A model generated the notes under the pieces. It saw nothing but the letters and a program-made list of their open reading frames with translations, did not search any database and was not told the DNA's origin. A stretch of 64,000 nucleotides of DNA from Rebecca billardiae RCC1528. Its lineage: Eukaryota; Haptophyta. Position numbers and translations under genes: made by a program. The DNA lies in contig OZ251227.1 in assembly GCA_965240325.2 (NCBI GenBank), forward strand, positions 186,001 to 250,000, given 5' to 3'. Numbering within the stretch: position 1 is the first letter of the stretch; each line of letters begins with the position of its first letter. Positions 47,548 to 57,060 of this stretch are shown one piece after another.

Positions 47548-47577
47548 CTTGGGGAGCAAACCCTCAGGATCGGGCGA
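47548..47577 (+). repeat. 30-bp inverted repeat, left copy
   Basis: CTTGGGGAGCAAACCCTCAG then GATCGGGCGA. Exact reverse complement at 49171-49200. Confidence 0.9.
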
Positions 47578-48197
47578 TGGCGACCAATCTGGCACGCACC
47601 ACGCGCGCTGCGCAGGCTGATGCGCGGCCCTCGCGGCGCGCACGCTCGCGCGCGCTGGGCGGATGGCACCGGGAGACATGGAGGATCATCCCCGTCCCTT
47701 CTCGCCCCGCACTCTCGCCTCTCTCCGCCGCGCAGGACCTGTTGCATTACGCCCGGCCCGGCCCGGTCTGCGGCCGCGCGCTCTCGAGGCTGCGCGCGTG
47801 GCCCATCCAGGGCGAGTTTCGAGGCGCTCTCGAGCTTGGCACGTCGGGGCATATACATGGGCAACTGCCGCAAGCGCTCGCGCCCGTGCGCGTGGCGAGT
47901 CGCCGGCGCTGGGCGATCTACTGAGGGTCGTGCAGTGTCGCAACTCAGCCGTCGACAGCTGCCATCCGCGTAGGGGTGCGTGCGCGCCCACTTACGGTCA
48001 CGTCGGCGCGTCGAGGTGGGCAGATTGCGGCCTATAGATGCTGCTACGATCATAGTAGGCGGCGTCGATCGCGAGCGTGCGTGCGGTAGCCTGAGCTGAG
48101 GCGCCGGTCGGTGCGCCGCGGCCGCCCGGGCGGCGCCGGGCACGACGACCAGAGTCAGAGGCGGCAGCAGACCGGGCGAGCGTGGTCGTGCGTTCGC

Positions 48198-49030
48198 TCA
48201 GGAGCTGATGGCGGCAGTCGTCGACGGCGACGGGGCGGGCGCTTGTGCGCGAGGCTCGTCGTGGCCTGCAGCTTCGGCGAGCGTGCACTTCGTGCCGACG
48301 TGCGTGAGGATCGACTGGCTGCAAGCCTTGCTACAGGTTCGGGCGACATGCGTGCCCAACCGACACGCCGCCGCCGCCGGCCAAAGCGAGGCGGCGGCTG
48401 CGCGCGCCTGCGCGCGCTGCTCGAGCTCATGCACCTTGGCCGGGAAGCTCGCGCCCATGCCTTACAAGGCTGCGGCGATCGCGGCGAGCTCCGGGCGCGC
48501 TCGGCGCGCAGCGCAGGCGCAGCTTGGCCGACCATCTTGCCGTGCGCGAGCAGTTGCTGCACGACGGTGAGCACGGCGTCGGCGGTCATCCATGGCACCT
48601 GCGACAGATGCTGGCGACCGGACATATGCCTGGCCACACGCTGAGCCTCGGCCAGCTGCCTGCGGTGCGTCTGGGCTTTGAGCAGCAGGTAGTGAGTCGG
48701 CGCCGTCAGTTCAGCAGCGCCGAGGCGCACGCCTTGCAGGAACCGGCCGTCCACAAAGCACACGCGGCTGGTGAAGTTGTGCGGGAGCCACTGCGGCGCG
48801 AAGATGGCAAAGAGTAGGCGGTCAGGCGCCTGCGCATGCCACGCGCTCGGCAGTGCGGCCTCGTTGTCCGCCGTGAGCGCGAGCGCGTACACGTCGAGGC
48901 CGCCGGCCGAGCCGATGACGACGAGCGCAGCGTCCCACTGTCCAGGGTCGCCGTCTTCGAGGAGGAGGTCGATCTGGGGCAGAGATGGCAGCGCGGCGCT
49001 CGCCTGGCCCTCGTCAGGCTGCGCGCTCAT
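48198..49030 (-). pseudogene. Broken ORF between the 30-bp inverted repeats
   Basis: From the ATG at 49030 the minus strand reads MSAQPDEGQASAALPSLPQI, ALVVIGSAGGLDVYALALTA, AIFAPQWLPHNFTSRVCFVD and a helix-rich segment THYLLLKAQTHRRQLAEAQR, HMSGRQHLSQVPWMTADAVL. Near 48500 the sensible frame shifts, meets a stop (IAAAL-stop), and continues with MGASFPAKVHELEQRAQARA and ILTHVGTKCTLAEAAGHDEP to 48198. A frameshift plus a stop argue for a decayed gene. The family is not recognised; the helix-rich part might be structural. Confidence 0.45.
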
Positions 49031-49170
49031 CCGCGCGGCAGCTTCGAGCAGCGTACCTCCCGCCGTCAGCGCCGCAGGGCAGCGGCGGCCACAACCACGC
49101 GAGGGCCGAAGTCCAACGGACTCGCCGAGCGGGCAGGGGTGCGCCGCGACGGGGTCGCGGCGCACCTCGC

Positions 49171-49200
49171 TCGCCCGATCCTGAGGGTTTGCTCCCCAAG
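49171..49200 (-). repeat. 30-bp inverted repeat, right copy
   Basis: TCGCCCGATCCTGAGGGTTT then GCTCCCCAAG, the exact inverted copy of 47548-47577. Confidence 0.9.
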
Positions 49201-49222
49201 CTTCCGGCCTCAGACCCTCCAC

Positions 49223-50501
49223 GCTCGGTGGGGGTTGGTCCGGTACGGTCCGGCTGCAGACTGGCCCGCGTTGCTCAGCACGGGTGCCGTGCGACGCCGG
49301 CGACGTGACTCAGCTTGCACGCGCCGGATGTGAAGCTGCACCCAGAGGCCGAGCTGCGCTCTAGCCCCTCGTGCGCCCGGTGGGCAGCGTGCACATGGAT
49401 GTTATGCGTCTTCCCCGCGCTCAGTGGTCTGTCTCGAGGCGTCTCTAGAGTGAGTTGTTGGCTCTGCTACACGACTGCGTTTGAATTGCGTGTGTCGACG
49501 CACTCTGTCATATCCCGTGCGTGGGCAGTGTACGTCCTCAGGTTGCGGGCGCACGCGCGCGCCTGGTCGCAGGAAGCATAGGCCTACCCGACACCAACGA
49601 TTTTGGGTCCTGCACGGTCATCAGGTGGGTGCAGTGCACGTGCGTGCGCGGTGCGAGTTGCATCCAAGCCGCGACGCCTTTGCGCGCACTGCTCGCGTTG
49701 GCGGAGAGAGGCCAGGAGCGACCGCCGACGCGTACCCGGTGACTACGTATGACCTTGGTCGACTACCAGGCTCGTCGCGTCCGCGCGCACGGGCCGTATT
49801 CTCCGCACCGACGCTCGCGAGGTACGCTCGCAGCGGCACCGGGGGCACGGTGCCGCCCTTCAGGGGTTTGAGTCACAAGCATGGGGGTACTTGACAGGGG
49901 CATATTATGGGGGTAGCTAATCGCAGGGTGGTCTGCGACCACGTCGATCTGGTTGAACTCGGCTCAACTCGCATCATGAATCTGGTCTACGAGGTCTGAT
50001 GTTGATGGCGTTTTTTGTAGTGATAGAGGAACGTCTTATTGACGAACGATGATCGATTTGTTCAACGTCAGAATCATCGCAATAGATAATCGGCTCACCC
50101 GCTCAAGACGCCGAAAGTCCACAAATTATTCGCTGGCGGGAGTTTGCCGATAGATCAGACCGTCATCAATGAGTGATGAGTGATGATTACGAGTTCTGAA
50201 ATCGGCGCCAGCTTCGCACAACATCCATTGATTTTGGTCAAGCGAACGGAACGTTGGCAATACTTCCAATTTGATATACTATCTCCGGATCTCCAGGACG
50301 TTGGGGCGGTGCGAATACCTTGAGGCTACGCTTTCGTCAACTTCGCACCAAGCCTAACGAATATTGGTATTCAGCCCCGCCAGGAAAGGGCCGAAGCGAA
50401 ACGGCGTTTACGCAAAGGCCGTATCTCAAATACTTGCGCGATGAATCCTCACCGGCTCCCCAAACTTCTTCAGCTTGTCTGGTGCAATTCACCCACCAGG
50501 C
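49223..50501. other. Intergenic region upstream of the H-NOX fusion gene
   Basis: No gene recognised. Composition drops from very GC-rich to AT-richer at 49900-50340, which contains repeated GAGTGATGA steps (50168-50185). The promoter of the next gene should lie here. Confidence 0.6.
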
Positions 50502-53500
50502 ATGCACGGGCTGCTGCACCGCGCGCTGCGCGTGCTGCTGCTCGATACGCTGGATGGGGATGGCGCGGGCGCCTGGGCGAGCATCTGCCGTGAAACCGTC
50601 GCCGAATTCGCCAACATCGTCTCGCCAAGCGCGACGCTGGTCGCGCGCGTGCAGTACCCAGATGTGCTCACCGAGGCCCTGATGGCCCGCGTCTTCAACG
50701 CGCTCGACCTCGACGTCAGGGCGGGGCTGCGGCTGCTAGGCGAGTGGCACATCCAGTACGCGGCGCAAGAGGGCTACCTCCAGCTGCTGCAGGGGCTGGG
50801 CAGCTCGCTCGAGACGCTGCTCCGATCGCTCAACCGGCTGCACGCAAACCTGGAGCGCAGGTGTGCGCACGCGCGCGCGCGCCGCGCGGGACTCGCCGTG
50901 CGCGAGGGCGAGGGCGGGCCGCGACGCCGCGCAACCCACACGCGCTCCGCACCACCAGCCCTCACGCCCCCTGCCCCCCTCGCGCCCCCTCGCCCCGGCC
51001 GCAGCTTCCGCGCGGCGCTGCTTCCCGAGTTTGAGATCGAGCGCATCACCGAGATGCAGGCGTCGGTGTGCACGGCAGCGGCGCGCGCGGCGGCTGCGGC
51101 GGGCTCGGGTGCCGAGCGCACTCGCGCGCCCGCCTGGCAGCCCCACGCGTGCACGCCCCCGTTCCTGCTGCGCTACTACTCGCAGCGCGACGGCATCCAG
51201 CACCTGGTCGAGGGCGCGGTGCCCGCGCTCGCGCGCACCCTCTTTGGGGACGTGGTCGAGCTCAGGGCGGTGAGCGCGCGGGGGTGGCGCCGCGCGTCGA
51301 AGCCCACGCTGGAGGGGCGGCCGTGCGCGGCCGCGTGGGTCGTGTGCACCGTCGGCACCGTCGCGAACACCGCGCTGCCCTCGCACGGCGCGTCGATGAG
51401 CGCTCTGCACAGCCAGCTCGTGCTGCTCGCGCAGCTGAGCGCCTCGCGCCGCCCCGAGCCCGACGAGCTGATCGACGAGGGCGAGGAGGAGGAGGAGGGC
51501 GACGCCGCCGAGGGCGACGCCAGCGGTCCTGAGCCGCTCTTTGCCGACGCAAGCCGCGCCGCGGCGGCCGCGGCCGACGTGAGCTCGACGTCTGCGCCGC
51601 CGTCCGAGGGCGCGTCCGAGGGCGCGTCCGGGGGCGCGTCCGGGGGCGCGTCCGAGGACGAGTGGCAGAGCGCGTGCGGCGGCAGCGAGGACGAGCGCTC
51701 CGCGCCGCCCTCGCCCCGCCCCGGCAGCCCGTCGCCGTCGCCCGCGTTCAGGCGGCGCCTGGGCGCCAGCCTGCTCGCGCGCACGAGCAACGACGACGCC
51801 GACGAGCTCGACGCGCCCGCCGACGCCGAGCTCGTCGTGCCCGTGCCGCCGCCACCGGACGCGGCACCCACCGCCGGGCGCGCGGACGGCGCCTCGGTCG
51901 GCTGGTCGGGCCACCGCTTCTTCTCCCCCGCGCTCGGGGCGCTCGGCTCGGCCGGGCGCGGGCGGAGCGCGGCGCACGACGCGGCGCACGACGCGGCGCA
52001 CGACGCGGCGCACGACGCGGCGCACGACGCCCCAGCGGCGTGCACCCGTGCCGAGGCCGCCGAGCCGAGCCCGGCGAGCGTGCCCCCCGCGCCCGCGCCG
52101 ATTGCCGAGCACGCGCACAGCGACGACGAGCGCACGTGCTCGGGCAGCGGCTCCGGCTCTTTCAGTGAGGAGCCCGGCAGCCAGGACGGCTCGTTCACGG
52201 CGATGCCGCTGCCGCCGTTCCCGAGCCGGCAGGCGTCGATGAACGAGTGGGCCGCGAACAAGCTGCGCGCGGGCGTGCTCGCGCAGCAGCGCGCGGCCGC
52301 CGCGCCGATCTGCGAGGCCGCGCCCGCCGGCCCCCTGGACGCGCAGTCGCGCCGGCTGGACGCCGAGCTCGAGGCGGAGCTGGCGGACGTGCGCGCGAGG
52401 GTGGCGCGCGCAAAGGGGGCGGGCGCGGCGCAGAGCCACGCGCGCGAGCTGCTCCGCTGCGTCTCGCCCGACGTCGTCGCCGCCGACTGGGCCTCGCCCG
52501 ACGCGCTCGCGCGCACGTCGGCGTTTTGGGAGTCGCCGGTCGGCTGCCGGTACGACCTGCTGCTCTCCAGCCGGGTGGAGGCGCTGTGCACGGAGGGGGG
52601 CGAGGTCGCGGAGGGCGCGGCGCGCACGAGGCTGTGGTTCTGCAGCCACGTGTGGCGCACGCCGGGCGACTGGGAGCGGTCGATCGCGCCCGCGGCCGAG
52701 CGCGCGCACGCGCCGCCGGCCGCGGCCGCCGCTTGCCCGCCCCGGGCCGATGAGCCGGACGCGCTGAGCGCCGCGCAGCGATCGTACGCGCGCGCCAAGT
52801 CCGTCGAGCTGGCGTACGCCATCAAGGACGTGGAGAGCGGGCTGCACAGCGGCACGCGCGGCGCGAGGCGTGAGGGCGCAGGCGCGCGCGCGGCGGCGCA
52901 GGAGCGCGCGCCCGCCAGCGCCGGGGAGGAGTCGGAGGCAGCGCCGCCCGCCGCCGCGGCCGTGTGGGCGCCTGCTGCGGCGAGCGGCGGCGTGCTCGCG
53001 CGCGCGCCTGCTGCGGCTTGGCTGGAGCCGGAGCTGGAGCACGTGCCGGAGCGCGCGGAGGCGGAGGAGGAGCTGCCGCTCTTCATGTGCCACATGTCCG
53101 CGCCGGAGCTGGCGCCCGCCCCCGAGCCCGAGGCCGAGGCGGAGGGCTCGCGCGCCGCGGCTGTGCGCGCGCTGCCGGCCGGCGCGCAGCCGGCCGCGGG
53201 TGCGGCCAGCGCGGCCGCGTCCGAGGGCGCGCCTCGCATCGGGCTGTGGATCGACAAGGCGGTGGTGCCGCAGGACGACCCCGCGCTGCTCTCCGCGTAC
53301 ATCGCGCACCTCGACGGCTTCCTCGCGCTCTCCGAGGGGATGGTGGTGCTGCTCTCCACGAACTACTTCTCGCGCGCGTGGTGCCTCTTCGAGTTCGCGA
53401 CGTTCCTCACGCTCCGGCCGCCGCGGTGCGTGCGCGTGTGCGTCGAGTCCTTCCTGGACGCGGACACGCTGCCGCTGTACCTGCACGCGGTGCGCACGCT

Positions 53501-55277
53501 CAGCCTCGAGGGCGCGCGCTGCGCGGTGGAGGCGGACGAGCGCTTCCTGCGCTCCAAGATCCGCGCCGCCTTCGTCTCCGAGCAGGGCTTCGAGGCGTTC
53601 GCGCGCGCCGCGGCGCTCGCGCTCCTCGCGCGCTCCGCGGCGATGCGCGCCTCGCGCGGCGCGTACGGCGTGTACCTGCGCGCGTGGGTCGGGCTGGCGG
53701 AGGAGCTGGCGACGCCCGCGGCGGGGGCGGGGGCGGGGGCGGCGGGGCCGGAGGCGGAGCTCGCGGAGATCGCGCGGCAGAGCTTCGCAGAGCTCGCGCG
53801 CGCGCTGGGCAAGGCGGCGCCGCAGGGCTGGCGGCAGAGCGCCATGGGCCACTCGCGGCTCTTCCGCCTCTCCTCCGAGCAGCAGCAGCAGCAGCAGCCG
53901 GGGCGCGCGCCCGCCGAGCCGTGGCAGCAGGGGCACGAGGGCGGCAGCTCGGCGTGCGCCGAGCAGGGCAGCGCCGAGTCGGACGGCAGCAGCTCGAGGT
54001 CGTCGCCCGCGCTCGCGAGGCTGCGCAGGCTGTTTGTGCACGCGCCGCCGGCCGGCGCGGCCGAGGAGGCCCCGGCCGCAGACGCCGAGACCGCGCGCGG
54101 GGGCGCGCCGGCCGGGCCCGCCCCCTGCCCCGTGCCGTGGGCGGCGGGGCCGCAGTCGCAGGCGTGGAGCGAGTGCGCCACGCCCACGCTGCGGGAGCGG
54201 GTGCGGCGCACCGACGACGGCGGCGGCGCCAACCTCGGCGGCTCGCTCTGGAAGACGACGCCGATCCGGCGGCGCTTCCACTCGCTCAGTCACGCCGACG
54301 AGGCAAGGGGCTTGGACGAGGGGCGAGCTGGCGCGCCCGGCGCAGAGACGGAGGGCGGAGTGCTGCTGCGCCGGGCGCGCGCGCACACGGAGCTCGACGG
54401 CGCGCCCGGCGCGGGTGCGTGGAGCGCGCACCCGGGCCGTCGGCACGAGACCTCGCCCCCGCTCCTGATCCACCGCGCCCCGTCGCGCCGCCGGCACACC
54501 TCCGCGGAGGACGAGCTGTTTGGCACGCCGCCGCAGCAGCCGGCAGACGAGTGCGGCGTGCCGCGGCGGCATACGCTGGAGGCGGACGAGCGGCGCAGCA
54601 CCGAGGCGGGGGTGTGCTCGGCCGGGCCGGTCGGCGCGCCGCCGGAGGCGGAGCGCCGCTTCGGGCCCGCGGGCAGCGAGGGCGAGTGCACGCCGCCGCT
54701 GTCGCGCCAGCCCTCGCGCCTGCGGTACGCGGCCGCGGCGGCCGAGCACGGCTGCGAGCCGCCGCTGCAGATCCGCCGCTCGAGCTCGCGGCTCTCCCAG
54801 CGCGCGGAGAGCGAGTGCGCCCTGGGCAGCGCGCCCCCGTTGCTCGTCCACCGCTCCAACTCGCGCCTCTCGCACCGCACGAGCGTGAGCGACGGTGCGC
54901 TCGGCGAAGGCCCGGTGCCTGTGCGGCTCGCGCGCTCGCACTCGCGCCTCTCCGCCCGCACGGACGACGCGCCGATCCCTGTCCGGCTCACGCGCTCCGC
55001 CTCGCGGCTCGGCTCGTCGGGCGCCGCGCCGCCGCCGGCAGCGCCCGAGCGAGAGGACACCGACGAGCTGCTCTGCGCCACCGACGCGGACGGCGGCGGC
55101 GGCGCGGCGAGCGCGTGGCAGGACGAGTACGGCGCCTACGTCGACGCGTGGTTCCAGAACGAGGTCGAGCCCATTCTGCTCAGGCTCAGGAAGGCGGTCG
55201 TGATCGCCGGAGTCGCTGGCGCTGACGAGGCTGACAGCTCACGCTGCGACGGCCGACAGGCGACAGCACGACACTGA
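50502..55277 (+). CDS. H-NOX (haem/NO-binding) domain fused to a TIR-like domain
   Basis: Start at ATG 50502 (MHGLLHRALRVLLLDTL, the usual H-NOX beginning). A probable 144-bp intron (50861-51004, GTGTGC...GCCGCAG) is in frame without a stop; removing it joins LHANLERS to FRAALLPEFEIE and gives 1,543 residues. H-NOX covers ~1-200: His114 in LNRLHANLER is the expected proximal haem ligand, and Tyr177/Ser179/Arg181 in LLRYYSQRDGIQHLVEG form the YxSxR haem-propionate motif, close to guanylate-cyclase beta subunits. A Ser/Ala/acidic linker follows with EGAS and AHDA tandem repeats. The TIR-like part spans ~663-1,000: LWFCSHVW, IGLWIDKAVVPQDD, MVVLLSTNYFSRAWCLFEF with Glu916 at the WCxxE position used by TIR NADases. 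A ~190-residue low-complexity insert separates the first two blocks. The tail (~1,270-1,460) has repeated RSxSRLS units. NO or oxygen sensing coupled to a TIR effector is inferred. Confidence 0.8.
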   Translation: MHGLLHRALRVLLLDTLDGDGAGAWASICRETVAEFANIVSPSATLVARVQYPDVLTEALMARVFNALDLDVRAGLRLLGEWHIQYAAQEGYLQLLQGLGSSLETLLRSLNRLHANLERRCAHARARRAGLAVREGEGGPRRRATHTRSAPPALTPPAPLAPPRPGRSFRAALLPEFEIERITEMQASVCTAAARAAAAAGSGAERTRAPAWQPHACTPPFLLRYYSQRDGIQHLVEGAVPALARTLFGDVVELRAVSARGWRRASKPTLEGRPCAAAWVVCTVGTVANTALPSHGASMSALHSQLVLLAQLSASRRPEPDELIDEGEEEEEGDAAEGDASGPEPLFADASRAAAAAADVSSTSAPPSEGASEGASGGASGGASEDEWQSACGGSEDERSAPPSPRPGSPSPSPAFRRRLGASLLARTSNDDADELDAPADAELVVPVPPPPDAAPTAGRADGASVGWSGHRFFSPALGALGSAGRGRSAAHDAAHDAAHDAAHDAAHDAPAACTRAEAAEPSPASVPPAPAPIAEHAHSDDERTCSGSGSGSFSEEPGSQDGSFTAMPLPPFPSRQASMNEWAANKLRAGVLAQQRAAAAPICEAAPAGPLDAQSRRLDAELEAELADVRARVARAKGAGAAQSHARELLRCVSPDVVAADWASPDALARTSAFWESPVGCRYDLLLSSRVEALCTEGGEVAEGAARTRLWFCSHVWRTPGDWERSIAPAAERAHAPPAAAAACPPRADEPDALSAAQRSYARAKSVELAYAIKDVESGLHSGTRGARREGAGARAAAQERAPASAGEESEAAPPAAAAVWAPAAASGGVLARAPAAAWLEPELEHVPERAEAEEELPLFMCHMSAPELAPAPEPEAEAEGSRAAAVRALPAGAQPAAGAASAAASEGAPRIGLWIDKAVVPQDDPALLSAYIAHLDGFLALSEGMVVLLSTNYFSRAWCLFEFATFLTLRPPRCVRVCVESFLDADTLPLYLHAVRTLSLEGARCAVEADERFLRSKIRAAFVSEQGFEAFARAAALALLARSAAMRASRGAYGVYLRAWVGLAEELATPAAGAGAGAAGPEAELAEIARQSFAELARALGKAAPQGWRQSAMGHSRLFRLSSEQQQQQQPGRAPAEPWQQGHEGGSSACAEQGSAESDGSSSRSSPALARLRRLFVHAPPAGAAEEAPAADAETARGGAPAGPAPCPVPWAAGPQSQAWSECATPTLRERVRRTDDGGGANLGGSLWKTTPIRRRFHSLSHADEARGLDEGRAGAPGAETEGGVLLRRARAHTELDGAPGAGAWSAHPGRRHETSPPLLIHRAPSRRRHTSAEDELFGTPPQQPADECGVPRRHTLEADERRSTEAGVCSAGPVGAPPEAERRFGPAGSEGECTPPLSRQPSRLRYAAAAAEHGCEPPLQIRRSSSRLSQRAESECALGSAPPLLVHRSNSRLSHRTSVSDGALGEGPVPVRLARSHSRLSARTDDAPIPVRLTRSASRLGSSGAAPPPAAPEREDTDELLCATDADGGGGAASAWQDEYGAYVDAWFQNEVEPILLRLRKAVVIAGVAGADEADSSRCDGRQATARH
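50861..51004 (+). other. Probable in-frame intron of the H-NOX gene
   Basis: Donor AG|GTGTGC, acceptor GCCGCAG|C, length 144 (divisible by three, no stop). The encoded segment would be Arg/Pro/Ala-rich and falls inside the H-NOX core right after the haem His, where no family member has such an insert. Confidence 0.75.
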
Positions 55278-55464
55278 GTCGTCATCTCAGACCGATCAGA
55301 CTGAGAGTCGTGAGACGTCGAGTCGACACCGTCAGGACTGTGACTGTGTTTTGTAGCGTCACTGTCAGTCATGTCAAAGTCAAGACTGACTGAACCTTGC
55401 AAGCGCGCGTGAACTTCTCGGTCGGTCTCTGTGCAGACTGTGGTCGTCGTCGAGGACCACGACG
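55278..55464. other. Short spacer between two same-strand genes
   Basis: 187 bp of GACT/CTGA-rich simple sequence; no gene. Confidence 0.6.
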
Positions 55465-57060
55465 ATGGCCGCCAGCGTGATCACGATGACGATGGCCGCT
55501 TGCGCGGTGTCTGCGCCGGCGCGGAAGCCGTTCGGCGACGCGCGCCCGCGCCTCGCGAGCCCGCTCGAGCTGCGTCCGCTCGCCCAGGCCGACGTGCCGC
55601 GCGCCGCCGAGCTCGAGGCGGCGGGGTACCCGCCGGACGAGGCGGCGAGCGCCGAGCAGCTCGCGTACCGCGCCGCGCGCGCGCCCGACTACTTCTACGG
55701 CCTGTACGACGGGGACGCGCTTGTGGGCTTCGTGGTGGGCACGTGCTACGTCGGTACCGACGGCGCGTTGGACGAGTCGACCATGTCCTCGCACGACGAG
55801 TCGGGCGACGGCCCGCTCACGCTGTGCGTGCACAGCGTGGTCGTCGAGGCGGCGCGCCGCCGCGCCGGCCTCGGCCGCGCGATGGTGTGCGAGTACGTCG
55901 AGCGGATCGCGCGCGGGGCGTCCACGCGGCGCGTCGCGCGCATCCTGCTCATCACCAAGCCGGCCAACCTCGGCCTGTACGCCTCGTGCGGCTTCAGCCT
56001 CGTCGGCCGCTCGAGCGTGGTGCACGGCGCCGAGCCGTGGTACGAGATGGCGCTGCGCACCGCACACGCGCGCGCGCAGCCGTTCGTGCAGGTGGACGCG
56101 TTCACGGGGCAGCCGTTCTGCGGGAACCCGGCGGCGGTGCTCTTCACGCAGCGCGGCGGCGACGCCGCGTGGATGCAGCGCGTCGCCGAGGAGAACAACC
56201 TCGCGGAGACGGCGTTTGTCGAGCCGGCGGGCGCGCTCGGCGCGGACGGCGCGTGCGACGCGTGGAGCCTGCGCTGGTTCACGCCTGCGCTCGAGGTGGG
56301 GCTGTGCCTGCACGCGACGGTGGGCGCGGCGCACGCGCTGTGGCACACGCGCCGCGCGCCCGCGGGCCGCCCGCTCTCGCTGCGCACGCGCAGCTCGGGC
56401 GAGCTCCTCGCCTCGCAGCTCGCTGACGGCTGGGTCTCGGTCGAGCTGGCCGCGCCCGCCCTCACGCCGTGCGCGGCCGATGCCGAGCTGCGCGCCAAGG
56501 CGGCCGACTTGGACGCGGAGCTGGTTGCGCTGCTCGCGGCGTGCGGCGTGCGCGAGCCCGCGCCGCGCGCGCGCGCGGACGCGCTTGTCGGCCCACCCAG
56601 CTGCCGCGAGCTCCTGCTCGTGCTCAGCGCGGCCGAGTGGGCGCAGCTCGCGGACGTGCCAGACCTCGCGGTGGTACGCGCCGTCACCGCGCGGCTCGGG
56701 CTGCTGGGCGTGATCCTCACGGTCGAGGGCGACGGCTGCGCCGGCACGGCGCACGCCGAGCGCTCGCGCATGTACGCCCGCGCCGCCGGGGGGCTGCCCG
56801 CGCTCGACTTCACCTCGCGCTTCTTCGCCCCGGCCGCCGGCGTGGACGAGGACCCCGTGACCGGCTCGGCGCACGCGCTGCTCGGCCCGTTCTGGGCGGA
56901 GCGCAAGGGGCTGCCGCCGGGCGCGCGCATGCACGCCTACCAGGCGTCGCGGCGCGGCGGGCTCGTGCGCGTCGCCGCGCTCGAGGGTGGCGCGCGCGTG
57001 CGGGTGGAGGGCGAGGCGGTCGTCGTGCTCGAGGGGCAGCTCCTCGACGAGCTCTCGTGA
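55465..57060 (+). CDS. GNAT acetyltransferase-PhzF isomerase fusion
   Basis: 531 residues from the ATG at 55465, in one exon. The first ~25 residues may be a leader. Residues ~35-200 are a GNAT domain of the arylalkylamine N-acetyltransferase type: LRPLAQADVPRAAELEAAGY, YFYGLYDGDALVGFVVGTCY, and the acetyl-CoA loop LCVHSVVVEAARRRAGLGRA (RRRAGLG at 131-137). Residues ~207-531 are a PhzF/diaminopimelate-epimerase-fold protein: VDAFTGQPFCGNPAAVLF, ENNLAETAFV with Glu248 at the catalytic position, WSLRWFTPALEVGLCLHATV, and EDPVTGSAHALLGPFWAERK. PhzF enzymes isomerise small metabolites; AANAT-type GNATs acetylate amines. The fusion suggests consecutive or coupled steps on a small aromatic or amine metabolite; the substrate is unknown. 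Both halves look intact. Confidence 0.88.
   Translation: MAASVITMTMAACAVSAPARKPFGDARPRLASPLELRPLAQADVPRAAELEAAGYPPDEAASAEQLAYRAARAPDYFYGLYDGDALVGFVVGTCYVGTDGALDESTMSSHDESGDGPLTLCVHSVVVEAARRRAGLGRAMVCEYVERIARGASTRRVARILLITKPANLGLYASCGFSLVGRSSVVHGAEPWYEMALRTAHARAQPFVQVDAFTGQPFCGNPAAVLFTQRGGDAAWMQRVAEENNLAETAFVEPAGALGADGACDAWSLRWFTPALEVGLCLHATVGAAHALWHTRRAPAGRPLSLRTRSSGELLASQLADGWVSVELAAPALTPCAADAELRAKAADLDAELVALLAACGVREPAPRARADALVGPPSCRELLLVLSAAEWAQLADVPDLAVVRAVTARLGLLGVILTVEGDGCAGTAHAERSRMYARAAGGLPALDFTSRFFAPAAGVDEDPVTGSAHALLGPFWAERKGLPPGARMHAYQASRRGGLVRVAALEGGARVRVEGEAVVVLEGQLLDELS

Larger units (their letters stand above)
47548..49200. mobile_element. Candidate 1.65-kb DNA element with 30-bp terminal inverted repeats
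   Basis: The two exact 30-bp inverted repeats enclose a broken minus-strand ORF. Similarity continues outward on both sides (GGAGGGTCTGA and TTCCGG blocks), so the true termini may lie further out and the 944-bp palindrome may be inserted into the left end. No transposase signature is visible in the ORF. Confidence 0.4.

Noticed and set aside
50475-50501. Start of the H-NOX gene at 50475
   Set aside because: That codon is TTG; the ATG at 50502 gives the canonical MHGLL beginning of the H-NOX family.
50736-54941. 1,401-residue minus-strand ORF
   Set aside because: Antisense shadow of the H-NOX/TIR gene; Arg/Ala/Gly-rich with no recognisable motif.
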